From Candidatus Falkowiibacteriota bacterium (GTDB lineage: Bacteria > Patescibacteriota > Patescibacteriia > CAIXNZ01), in NCBI GenBank assembly GCA_903920975.1, contig CAIXNZ010000095.1:1-20997 (forward strand): a DNA stretch of 20,997 nucleotides, read 5' to 3'. The position numbers were made by a program, and so were the translations under genes. Below, one piece after another: positions 1 through 6,713 of this stretch (position 1 is the stretch's first letter; the number at the start of each line of letters is the position of its first letter). The notes under the pieces are model-generated. The model was not told where the DNA came from, did no database searches, and saw only the letters and a list, made by a program, of their open reading frames with translations.

Positions 1-6
1 ATACTC

Positions 7-35
7 TTGACATAATTTTTTTTATATGTTATACT
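7..35 (+). promoter_or_regulatory. sigma-70 promoter of the region 4/HARE-HTH gene
   Basis: A perfect TTGACA at 7-12 is separated by 17 bases from TATACT at 30-35, with an extended -10 TGT directly upstream. Transcription would start near 42, giving a leader of about 60 nt that holds a small ACCC/GGGT hairpin (53-56 with 62-65). There is no Shine-Dalgarno before the ATG at 102. A second TATAAT at 87-92 would give a nearly leaderless message, but it has no -35 box. Confidence 0.8.
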
Positions 36-101
36 ATAGTATGATTTTCTAAACCCGTAAGGGGTATTAATTTTGTATATAATTTCTATAATAATATAAA
101 T

Positions 102-1172
102 ATGTCCGCAAGAATAAAAACAATTAGCTACGCAGAATTAGTTGGCTCTCTACTGAGTAATTTACCAGAAAGAGAACGCGAAGTTTTGCAAAAAAGAAAC
201 GCCTTGACCGATACAGAAGGTGCTACTTTAGAAGAGATTGGTGAGCAATATAATATTACTCGCGAAAGAGTCAGACAGATTGAGAAAGAAGGCTTGAAAA
301 AGCTTTTGAATTTGGACTATGATAAGGCCAAATTACCAATCAATGATTTGCAATCTCAAATAGAAGAGTACTTGAAAGCAAGCGGCGGTTTAATGGCTGA
401 AAGCCATTTAACTGAAAAACTAATGAATGAAAGCAAGGCTGAAGAAGAAAAAGCATTAAGCTTTCTTTTGGGCTATATTTTAGGTTCTAGATTTAATAAG
501 ATTGATGATAATGATGAATTTCATGTTATTTGGCATCTTGATGGCGTAAATCTGGATCAGGCATTGAAAATTGCCGCTGCCCTAAAAGACATGCTTGAAA
601 AACAGGGTTCTCCGTTACATATTGAAGATTTACATGAACAATTTCAATCGCATAATCTCTATGATAATGTTGATAAAATCCCTGGCGATAATCAAGCTAT
701 AATCGAAGCTCTTTTAAGAGCTAGACGCGATATTGGCAGAAATATTTTAGGCCAATGGGGCTTAGCCGGTTGGAATACTATTAAGCCAAAGAGAATGACT
801 GATAAAGCTTATTTGATTATGTTAAGAGAAGGCAAACCATTGCATTTTACAGAAGTTGCCGATTTAATCAACCAAACGAATTTTGATCATAAAAAGGCTT
901 GTCCGGCCACTGTCCATAATGAATTAATACTTGATGATAAATATGTTTTAGTCGGCAGAGGCATTTATGCTTTGCGCGACTGGGGTTATCAAGAAGGCAC
1001 GGTCTCTGATATTATTGAACAAATTTTAAAAGCCAAGGGCTCAATGACTAAGAAAGATTTGATGGATGAAGTCTTGAAGCAAAGATTAGTCCAAAAAACC
1101 ACTGTCACTCTAGCTTTAATGAATAAGGATAGATTTAATCGAGCAGAAGACAGCCGTTACAATATCGCTTAA
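102..1172 (+). CDS. Sigma-70 region 4-like / HARE-HTH DNA-binding protein
   Basis: This is probably a transcription regulator acting at RNA polymerase or DNA. Residues about 15-70 match sigma-70 region 4: the helix-turn-helix runs from TLEEIGEQYNIT to RERVRQIE (54-61), the classic -35 recognition helix. Region 2 is absent, so it cannot be a complete sigma factor. Residues about 160-230 and 234-299 look like winged-helix units of the HARE-HTH/RpoE-delta type (SPLHIEDL; KPLHFTEVADLI, then ILDDKYVLVGRGIYALRDWG). A last helical segment (300-356) resembles another such wing. It stands alone, with its own strong promoter and terminator. The start at ATG 102 is the first in frame after the promoter and has no Shine-Dalgarno. 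The domain combination recurs in CPR genomes. The target is not evident from the sequence. Confidence 0.8.
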   Translation: MSARIKTISYAELVGSLLSNLPEREREVLQKRNALTDTEGATLEEIGEQYNITRERVRQIEKEGLKKLLNLDYDKAKLPINDLQSQIEEYLKASGGLMAESHLTEKLMNESKAEEEKALSFLLGYILGSRFNKIDDNDEFHVIWHLDGVNLDQALKIAAALKDMLEKQGSPLHIEDLHEQFQSHNLYDNVDKIPGDNQAIIEALLRARRDIGRNILGQWGLAGWNTIKPKRMTDKAYLIMLREGKPLHFTEVADLINQTNFDHKKACPATVHNELILDDKYVLVGRGIYALRDWGYQEGTVSDIIEQILKAKGSMTKKDLMDEVLKQRLVQKTTVTLALMNKDRFNRAEDSRYNIA

Positions 1173-1191
1173 ATACAATTTACATATAAAT

Positions 1192-1230
1192 AAAAGAAAC
1201 CTCCAATCTTTGGCGGTTTCTTTTATTTTC
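1192..1230 (+). terminator. Intrinsic terminator after the region 4/HARE gene
   Basis: AAAAGAAACC (1192-1201) pairs with GGTTTCTTTT (1215-1224). CCA/TGG extend the stem past one mismatch, and T-rich sequence follows. The A-rich left arm would also give a U-tract on the other strand. Confidence 0.8.
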
Positions 1231-1232
1231 AT

Positions 1233-1261
1233 TAACCAAATATATTAAATCATGTTATAAT
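1233..1261 (+). promoter_or_regulatory. Extended -10 promoter, near-leaderless
   Basis: TGT-TATAAT (hexamer at 1256-1261) lies 17 bases after a weak -35 (TTAACC, 1233-1238). The expected transcription start is near 1268, only about 4 nt before the ATG at 1272, leaving no room for a ribosome binding site. Confidence 0.75.
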
Positions 1262-1271
1262 ATATCAAAGT

Positions 1272-2963
1272 ATGCAAGGCCTAGACATCTACACAATAAG
1301 CCAAATAATTCAGACGACTTTGGAGGATTTTTTTAATCAATTTTCTACCATGACCACGTGGGAGATTGTTTGGAATTTCCTCTTTGTTTATCAGGGCTGG
1401 ATTATCTATTTAATTATAGTTTTTAAGTTTTTGATTTTTCCTGAATACATGTTTTTTATCAATAACCGCTGGTTCATGAAGATGGGAAAACCAGTGCTTT
1501 TGGCTATTGACGTGCCTCGTATGAATGAGCAAAGTATTCAGGCCATGGAAAATTTCTTTGATCATTTACAAGGCGCTCATGGCACGATTAATTGGTGGCA
1601 AAAGTATATTGATGGCGAATTTCAGCTTTCATTTTCCTGCGAATTAGTCAGCCTTGAGGGTAATGTTCAGTTTTTGATCAGGGCTCCAAAACATTTACGC
1701 AATTTAGCGGAAGCAGCTGTTTATGGCCAATATCCAGACGCCGAGATAACAGAAGTTGATGATTATATTAATACAGTACCGAGAATTTTTCCCAATGACA
1801 CACACGAAATGTGGGGTTGTGAATTTTCTTTGAGTGCCAAAGAAGTTTATTTTCCTATAAAAAGTTATCTCAAATTTCAAGATCGCTTTGGTGAGCAAGT
1901 CTTTGTTGACCCCATGGCAGCTTTATTGGAAACCCTGAGCACTATCGGCCCTGGTGAACAAATTTGGTTACAATATTTGATTAAACCCCTTGAAGTCGGC
2001 TGGGGACGCAAAGGCGGGCAAGTATTAATTAATAAAATGTTAAATATTAAAGAGAAAGAAGCTGCCCCGGGCCTGATCGGGAGTGCTTTGGCTGGTACAT
2101 CTACCTTATTAAGTGAGTTTACGCAGGAATTAGCCGGCACTGGCTGGGCCGGGAATGAAGAAAAAAAAGATGAAAAAGCCGATGCCATCATGTTAAGATT
2201 GTCTCCTTATCAGCGCGAACTTTTAGAGGGAGTTGAGCGCAAAATTTCTAAATTGGCTTTTAACACCAAAATACGTTTAATTTATACTGCTGAAAAGGGC
2301 CATATGAACAAAGCTATTGGCGTCAATGGGGTTATTGGCGCGATTAAGCAATGGACAGACATGAATTCCAATGGTTTAAAGCCAATGCTCAAGGAAACCG
2401 GTACTAATGCTCCATTTTATTATTTAAGAGATTACAGACGTAATACAAGACGAAATACATTAATGTCTGCCTATAGGGACAGAGATGGAGTTGTGGGGAT
2501 GGCAGGTAAGCCGTTATGTAGTGAGGAATTGGCTTCTTTGTGGCACTTTCCCAGTATTAATGTTAAAGCGCCATTACTTAAAACCACATCTTTCAAAAAA
2601 GCGGCGGCTCCAGTTGGTTTGCCTTTAGCCGGAGAAATGCCGGTGATGGAAGCGCCAAGGAAAATTACTGAAGCCATGGCTGAAAAAGCAGCTGTTGAAC
2701 CTACTTTTGATTATGATAATGATGCCTTTGAAATGCAATTTGCTAAAGACAAAGAGGCTTTTAAAGCTTCCCGTCCTGAACGAGAAGAAAGATTGAAAGA
2801 AATTGAGGCTCAAGAAGAAATAAGATTAAAGCAAGCTCAAGAGGCGAAAAAAGTCAAAGACGATGCTGAAGAAGAAAAACCAAAATTAGAAAATAAACTT
2901 AAGCAAGCTGAAACAATAACCAAAAAGAAAGAAGCACCGCCAAATTTGCCGATTATGGAATAA
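1272..2963 (+). CDS. Membrane-anchored partner of VirD4-like ATPase (unknown-function family)
   Basis: A 563-residue protein with one clear N-terminal membrane segment (about 34-56, WNFLFVYQGWIIYLIIVFKF), a large soluble domain (about 75-420) and a charged, Lys/Glu-rich tail likely to form a coiled coil (about 490-550). The domain includes FLIRAPKHLRNLAEAAVYGQ followed by YPDAEITEVDDY, which I associate with a CPR family of unknown function regularly encoded just before VirD4/TraG-like ATPases. Only 4 nt separate it from the ATPase gene, so the two are surely cotranscribed and probably form one membrane complex. No nucleotide-binding motif is visible. The start at 1272 is set by the promoter, which places the 5' end almost on the ATG. 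A role in type IV secretion-like DNA or protein transport is inference from the neighbour. Confidence 0.7.
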   Translation: MQGLDIYTISQIIQTTLEDFFNQFSTMTTWEIVWNFLFVYQGWIIYLIIVFKFLIFPEYMFFINNRWFMKMGKPVLLAIDVPRMNEQSIQAMENFFDHLQGAHGTINWWQKYIDGEFQLSFSCELVSLEGNVQFLIRAPKHLRNLAEAAVYGQYPDAEITEVDDYINTVPRIFPNDTHEMWGCEFSLSAKEVYFPIKSYLKFQDRFGEQVFVDPMAALLETLSTIGPGEQIWLQYLIKPLEVGWGRKGGQVLINKMLNIKEKEAAPGLIGSALAGTSTLLSEFTQELAGTGWAGNEEKKDEKADAIMLRLSPYQRELLEGVERKISKLAFNTKIRLIYTAEKGHMNKAIGVNGVIGAIKQWTDMNSNGLKPMLKETGTNAPFYYLRDYRRNTRRNTLMSAYRDRDGVVGMAGKPLCSEELASLWHFPSINVKAPLLKTTSFKKAAAPVGLPLAGEMPVMEAPRKITEAMAEKAAVEPTFDYDNDAFEMQFAKDKEAFKASRPEREERLKEIEAQEEIRLKQAQEAKKVKDDAEEEKPKLENKLKQAETITKKKEAPPNLPIME

Positions 2964-2967
2964 AATT

Positions 2968-5163
2968 ATGGATGATCCTAAACTGCAAAAATTTATTGAG
3001 AGCGGCATTACGCCGCTAGGTGTGGCCACTTTTAGAAATCGTGACCTAGTTTTTGGCATAAAAAAAGATGATCGCCGCCGTCATGTTTATATTATCGGTA
3101 AAACCGGCATGGGCAAAACTACTTTAATTGAAAATATGGTTTATGCCGATGTCATTTCCGGCCGCGGCGTTTGTTATGTTGACCCGCACGGCGATACTGC
3201 GGAGAAAATGTTATCTTGGATACCGGCCAGTCGTATCAACGATGTTGTTTATTTTAACCCGGCTGATTATGAAAATCCCATATCTTTTAATGTTCTGGAA
3301 AAAGTTGACCCGCATTACAGGCATTTGGTTGCTTCAGGTTTAATTGGTGTCTTTAAAAAGCTCTGGGCAGATTCCTGGGGCCCTCGTTTGGAATATTTAT
3401 TAAGAAACGCAATTCTGGCTCTGCTAGAATATCCAGACAGTACTCTACTCGGGATTAACAGATTATTAGTTGATAAAGAATACAGAAATAAAGTAATTTC
3501 CAAAGTTCAAGATCCTGTGGTTAAGCAATTTTGGACAGAAGAATATACGAAATATGGCGGCCAGTTTCAGGTGGAAGCCATTGCTCCTATTCAAAACAAA
3601 GTCGGACAATTTTTATCAACTTCTTTAATTAGAAATGTTGTAGGACAAGTTCAGTCATCTATTGATTTGAGAAAAGTCATGGACGAGGGCAAGATTTTGA
3701 TTTTAAATCTTTCCAAAGGTAGAATTGGGGAAGACGCCTCCAAACTATTTGGTTCCATGATGGTCACAAAATTACAATTGGCTGCTATGAGCCGTGTCGA
3801 TATGCCCGAAGAAGAACGCCGTGATTTTTATTTATACGTTGATGAATTTCAGAATTTTGCCACTGATTCTTTTGCTGATATTTTATCTGAAGCCAGAAAA
3901 TACCATTTATGCTTAAATATCGCCCACCAGTATGTGGAACAGCTTGGCGAGGTAGTACAGCCGGCTGTTTTTGGCAATGTGGGAACTATGATTACCTTTA
4001 GAATCGGCGCCGCAGATGCTGAGTTTTTGGAAAAAGAATTTGCACCGCATATTTTACCGGAAGATTTGATTAATCTGCCTAAATTTGAATATTATACAAA
4101 ATTAATGATTGATGGCGTTTCTTCAGAGCCATTTTCAGCCAGGGGTTTGCCGCCAATTTTCAGAGGTTCGATGGGCAATGAAGAAAAAGTGATTAAAGTA
4201 TCCCGTGAAAGATATGCCAAGCCACGTGAAATTGTTGAAGATAAAATTAAACGCTGGAGTGAGAGTAAAAACGAAGATGTTAAAAGTTTTTCAGCTCCTA
4301 GGCGCGATGACAAACGCGAAGGTCCAGCCCCAAAATGGGAAGACAAAAAATCTGCTTCTTCTACACCTAGACAAGATGGGCAAAGAGAAAATAGGATATC
4401 TTCTGCCGAAGAAAAACCCAGAACCAGTTTTTTTGACGCCATCTGCGCTAGTTGTGGTAAAAAAGTTGAAGTGCCGTTTAAACCAGATAATATTAGACCG
4501 GTTTTTTGCAAGGATTGCTTAAAACAGTCCAGAAGAGGCCAGATACAGGCCATTGCGCCAAAATCAGCTGTTGAAGTAAAAAAAGAACCCGCCATGGAAG
4601 AAACAATTTCTTTAAAACAGATATCTGAGCAAACCAGAGATTTTAGGGGTAGGCAAACTGAAGAGCCGAAAAAAGTAGAAAAAATTCCCGTGCCAGAAAT
4701 TATAGAAAAACCCAAGGCAGAGATAAAAAAAGAACCATTTGTAACTGAAGCTAAGAAATCCGCCTTCGTTAAAACTATGGCCGATGAAGAAAAAAAAGAA
4801 CAGCCAAAACCAAAAGAAATAGTCAGAATACCAGTTCCAGAAATAGTAGAAAAACCCAAGCCCGAACCTAAAAAAGAGCCAGAAATAAAGATTGAGAAAA
4901 TTAAACCTGAAATGGAAAAAGTAGAGGAGTCGGCCTTCGCTCTGGCTTCGGCTCGCATAGAGCGAAGCCTTGCCAAGACGAGTAAAGCTACGGCCGATGA
5001 AGAAAAACCAATTGAGAAACCAATTGTTAAGCCAGTAGTTGAAGTAAAAGAAACTCCAGCGCCTCAAAAGAAAAAATCTGCACCAGCCGTTGATTTTTTA
5101 AGAGGAAATGATGATGAAAACGAGGGTAAAAAGCTTAAGCAAGGTGAAGTAATTGAATTATAA
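2968..5163 (+). CDS. VirD4/TraG-like ATPase with CxxC-x17-CxxC zinc ribbon and Pro/Lys/Glu tail
   Basis: This is probably the motor of a type IV secretion- or conjugation-like system. The Walker A motif is GKTGMGKT at 44-51, followed by YVDPHGD. The Walker B-like motif is LYVDEFQNF (Asp292-Glu293), followed by the ARKYHLCLNIAHQY segment typical of TraM-recognition/VirD4 ATPases. No N-terminal membrane helix is present, so the upstream protein may provide the anchor. After about residue 430 comes a low-complexity linker, then a zinc ribbon (Cys493, 496, 514, 517; exactly 17 residues between the pairs), then a tail with two copies of an IPVPEI-(I/V)-EKPK unit. A palindromic DNA insert lengthens the tail in frame (4934-4970). 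No relaxase or VirB4 gene is in the window, so the substrate is unknown. The gene ends just before a strong terminator. Confidence 0.82.
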   Translation: MDDPKLQKFIESGITPLGVATFRNRDLVFGIKKDDRRRHVYIIGKTGMGKTTLIENMVYADVISGRGVCYVDPHGDTAEKMLSWIPASRINDVVYFNPADYENPISFNVLEKVDPHYRHLVASGLIGVFKKLWADSWGPRLEYLLRNAILALLEYPDSTLLGINRLLVDKEYRNKVISKVQDPVVKQFWTEEYTKYGGQFQVEAIAPIQNKVGQFLSTSLIRNVVGQVQSSIDLRKVMDEGKILILNLSKGRIGEDASKLFGSMMVTKLQLAAMSRVDMPEEERRDFYLYVDEFQNFATDSFADILSEARKYHLCLNIAHQYVEQLGEVVQPAVFGNVGTMITFRIGAADAEFLEKEFAPHILPEDLINLPKFEYYTKLMIDGVSSEPFSARGLPPIFRGSMGNEEKVIKVSRERYAKPREIVEDKIKRWSESKNEDVKSFSAPRRDDKREGPAPKWEDKKSASSTPRQDGQRENRISSAEEKPRTSFFDAICASCGKKVEVPFKPDNIRPVFCKDCLKQSRRGQIQAIAPKSAVEVKKEPAMEETISLKQISEQTRDFRGRQTEEPKKVEKIPVPEIIEKPKAEIKKEPFVTEAKKSAFVKTMADEEKKEQPKPKEIVRIPVPEIVEKPKPEPKKEPEIKIEKIKPEMEKVEESAFALASARIERSLAKTSKATADEEKPIEKPIVKPVVEVKETPAPQKKKSAPAVDFLRGNDDENEGKKLKQGEVIEL
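4934..4970 (+). repeat. Palindromic element inserted in frame in the ATPase tail
   Basis: CTTCGCTCT (4935-4943) and AGAGCGAAG (4959-4967) are perfect 9-bp inverted arms around a GC-rich loop. The first tail unit reads SAF-VKTM-ADEEK (from about 4762), whereas the second reads SAF, then about 18 unrelated residues, then ADEEK. The palindrome therefore sits inside extra, in-frame sequence. Confidence 0.65.
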
Positions 5164-5175
5164 TTAGTAAATAAT

Positions 5176-5200
5176 AAAAGCGCCCAATTCGGGCGCTTTT
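5176..5200 (+). terminator. Intrinsic terminator closing the two-gene secretion-like unit
   Basis: AAAAGCGCCC (5176-5185) and GGGCGCTTTT (5191-5200) form a perfect 10-bp stem around AATTC. The next promoter begins directly after it. Confidence 0.9.
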
Positions 5201-5201
5201 A

Positions 5202-5210
5202 TGATATAAT
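5202..5210 (+). promoter_or_regulatory. Extended -10 promoter of the pentose-phosphate operon, leaderless
   Basis: TGA-TATAAT has its hexamer at 5205-5210. The usual spacing puts the transcription start at about 5217, the A of the rpiB ATG. No -35 box is visible because the terminator hairpin occupies that place. Confidence 0.7.
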
Positions 5211-5216
5211 AAAGCT

Positions 5217-5669
5217 ATGAAAAAAGATGTGATTTACCTAGGCGCTGATCACGCTGGTTTTAGGTTAAAAGAACAAATTAAAAAGTATTTATTAGCCCAG
5301 AAATCAATGGTAATTGATTTGGGTAATTTGAAATTGGATAAAAATGATGATTATCCTGATTTCGGCTACAAAGTCGCCAAAGCAGTTGCTAAAGACAAGA
5401 ACTCCAATGGTATTTTAATCTGTGGTTCGTCTTTTGGCGTTTGTATTGTGGCTAATAAAGTGAGGGGAATTCGAGCGGTTTCTATTGATAACGTGAAAGA
5501 TGCCAAACTTTCACGAGAACATAACGATGCTAACGTTTTATGTTTATCTGGCTGGAATTTAAAATTTGATTTAGCAAAGAAAATTATTGTTGTTTGGTTA
5601 AAAACTAAATTTAGCAATGCGCCAAGACATAAGAGGCGATTGGCAAAAATAAGAAAATATGAAAGTTAA
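5217..5669 (+). CDS. rpiB: Ribose-5-phosphate isomerase B (LacA/RpiB family)
   Basis: A cytoplasmic enzyme that interconverts ribose-5-P and ribulose-5-P in the non-oxidative pentose phosphate pathway. The family hallmarks are in order: GADHAGF with Asp11-His12, DYPDFG near 45-50, ICGSSFGVCIVANKVRGIRA with the catalytic-type Cys69, and SREHNDANVLCLSGW with His102 and Asn103. The 150-residue length is normal for RpiB. The usual CGTGIG loop reads CGSSFG here, a mild departure. It is the first gene of a long operon, starts on the predicted +1 base, and overlaps rpe by 11 nt, which implies translational coupling. Allose-6-P isomerase activity is possible in this family, but the rpe/tkt neighbours favour ribose-5-P. 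Confidence 0.9.
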   Translation: MKKDVIYLGADHAGFRLKEQIKKYLLAQKSMVIDLGNLKLDKNDDYPDFGYKVAKAVAKDKNSNGILICGSSFGVCIVANKVRGIRAVSIDNVKDAKLSREHNDANVLCLSGWNLKFDLAKKIIVVWLKTKFSNAPRHKRRLAKIRKYES

Positions 5670-6312
5670 ACTTGTTCCTACAATTTTGGTAAGGAATTTC
5701 AGTGAGTTTGAAAATAGAGTTAAAATTTTAGAAAAATATTTTTCTTTTGTGCAGATTGACTGTGCAGATGGCAAGTTCGTGAAAAACAAGACGTTTTACG
5801 AAGTTAATAAAGTTAAAAAGTTCATAAAGTTTATAAAGTATAAGGGAAATTTGGAACTACACTTAATAGTTAAGGAACCCCTAAAAGAGGTTAAAAAGTG
5901 GATTGGCTATAAAAAATTAATGAGTGCTATTTTTCATTTCGAAACAGTTAAAAATGACAAGGAAATTTTAGAAATTATTAATTTATTGAGAAAGAATCGG
6001 ATTAAAGCTGGTTTAGCGATTAATCCCGGCACAAAAGTGGAAAAGATAAGAGAATTTCTGCCTCATTTAGACGAAGTTTTGGTTTTAGGAGTTGAACCGG
6101 GTTGGGGAGGTAAGGAAATAAAGTTGAAAGTTGTAAAGTTGAAAGTTCATAAAGTCAGGAAGTTGGCTCCGAAAATTAATATTGGTGTTGATGGGGGAGT
6201 GAATTTAAAAAATGCCAGACAAATTATAAAAGCAGGAGCAAATGTATTATACGCTGGCTATTCTCTAAATAACATCAATAATATTAAAGCTTTTAAGAAA
6301 TTAATTAGATAA
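5659..6312 (+). CDS. rpe: Ribulose-phosphate 3-epimerase-like protein
   Basis: Interconverts ribulose-5-P and xylulose-5-P on a TIM barrel. Recognisable blocks are VPTIL (6-10), QIDCADGKFV (32-41), ELHLIV with His68, GLAINPGT, VLGVEPGWGG and the phosphate-binding INIGVDGGVN with Asp178. The catalytic pair Asp34 and Asp178 is kept, but the metal-binding His of the usual H-x-D motif is Gln32, and the following Met is Ala. A 5-codon tandem duplication (residues 154-163, IKLKV then VKLKV) lengthens the stretch after the GWGG motif by five residues compared with typical family members. The 217-residue length is normal. The start is set by the 11-nt overlap with rpiB. Activity may be altered by the ligand change, but the operon context still supports this role. 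Confidence 0.82.
   Translation: MKVKLVPTILVRNFSEFENRVKILEKYFSFVQIDCADGKFVKNKTFYEVNKVKKFIKFIKYKGNLELHLIVKEPLKEVKKWIGYKKLMSAIFHFETVKNDKEILEIINLLRKNRIKAGLAINPGTKVEKIREFLPHLDEVLVLGVEPGWGGKEIKLKVVKLKVHKVRKLAPKINIGVDGGVNLKNARQIIKAGANVLYAGYSLNNINNIKAFKKLIR
6118..6147 (+). repeat. 15-bp tandem duplication inside rpe
   Basis: Two units of 15 bp (6118-6132 and 6133-6147) match at 14 of 15 positions (rTAAAGTTGAAAGTT). They encode IKLKV and VKLKV, adding five codons in frame. Confidence 0.8.
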
Positions 6313-6314
6313 TT

Positions 6315-6713
6315 ATGATATATCGCTGTAAAGTATGCGGTTATATTTATAAAGATGGCAAAGAGCCGCTAGAATGCCCGATTTGCCAAAATACCAATTG
6401 TTTTGAAGTCATTTCAGAAGATAAAATCAATTACGAATTTTTCAAAGAATCTTGGAGCCGCCAGGTTAAATGGATGAATTCTACTAAATATCAGAATGAA
6501 ATAATGCTTAACCCCGACGAAACTGTTTTGAAAACACTGGCTGAGGCAGAAGGTAATTTTTTGAAATCTGGCAAACAGGCGTATTGTCCGTGTCGTTTAT
6601 TAACTAATAATCAATTAGCTGATAAGAAAATAATTTGTCCGTGTTATTTTTATATGGGCGAAGTGGAATTGCAGGGGCATTGTCATTGCTCGCTTTATTT
6701 AGTGAAAAAATGA
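6315..6713 (+). CDS. Rubredoxin-like domain fused to ferredoxin:thioredoxin reductase catalytic domain
   Basis: An iron-binding redox protein. The N-terminus is a short rubredoxin-type knuckle, CKVCGYIY...CPIC (Cys5, 8, 21, 24). The C-terminal half carries the FTR catalytic-chain pattern CPC (91-93), CPC (108-110) and CHC (123-125). In characterised FTRs these residues ligate a 4Fe-4S cluster and form the redox disulfide that reduces thioredoxin. The linker (about 35-85) is helical in character. The gene starts 2 nt after rpe, and its stop overlaps the tktN start (ATGA, 6710-6713), so it is tightly coupled to pentose-phosphate genes. No FTR variable-chain gene is present, so the rubredoxin-like domain may replace it as electron entry. 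The substrate is not evident, and control of neighbouring enzymes is inference. Confidence 0.82.
   Translation: MIYRCKVCGYIYKDGKEPLECPICQNTNCFEVISEDKINYEFFKESWSRQVKWMNSTKYQNEIMLNPDETVLKTLAEAEGNFLKSGKQAYCPCRLLTNNQLADKKIICPCYFYMGEVELQGHCHCSLYLVKK

Noticed and set aside
102..1172. Complete sigma factor
   Set aside because: No region 2 or 3 is present, so it cannot recognise or melt the -10 element by itself.
4092..4976. A 294-codon open frame on the minus strand, and a Phe/Trp-rich one at 4612-5067
   Set aside because: Both lie opposite the Lys/Glu/Pro-rich tail of the VirD4-like gene. Their composition is the mirror of that tail, with no domain, promoter or ribosome site. They are shadows.
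6635..6709. 25 extra N-terminal residues for the transketolase N-terminal subunit
   Set aside because: They overlap the coding end of the FTR-like gene and match no family sequence. The ATGA overlap at 6710 gives the natural start.
6711..6713. UGA read as glycine, as in some CPR lineages
   Set aside because: UGA ends the FTR-like gene, the methyltransferase and rsmI at sensible family ends, and no conserved frame contains an internal UGA.
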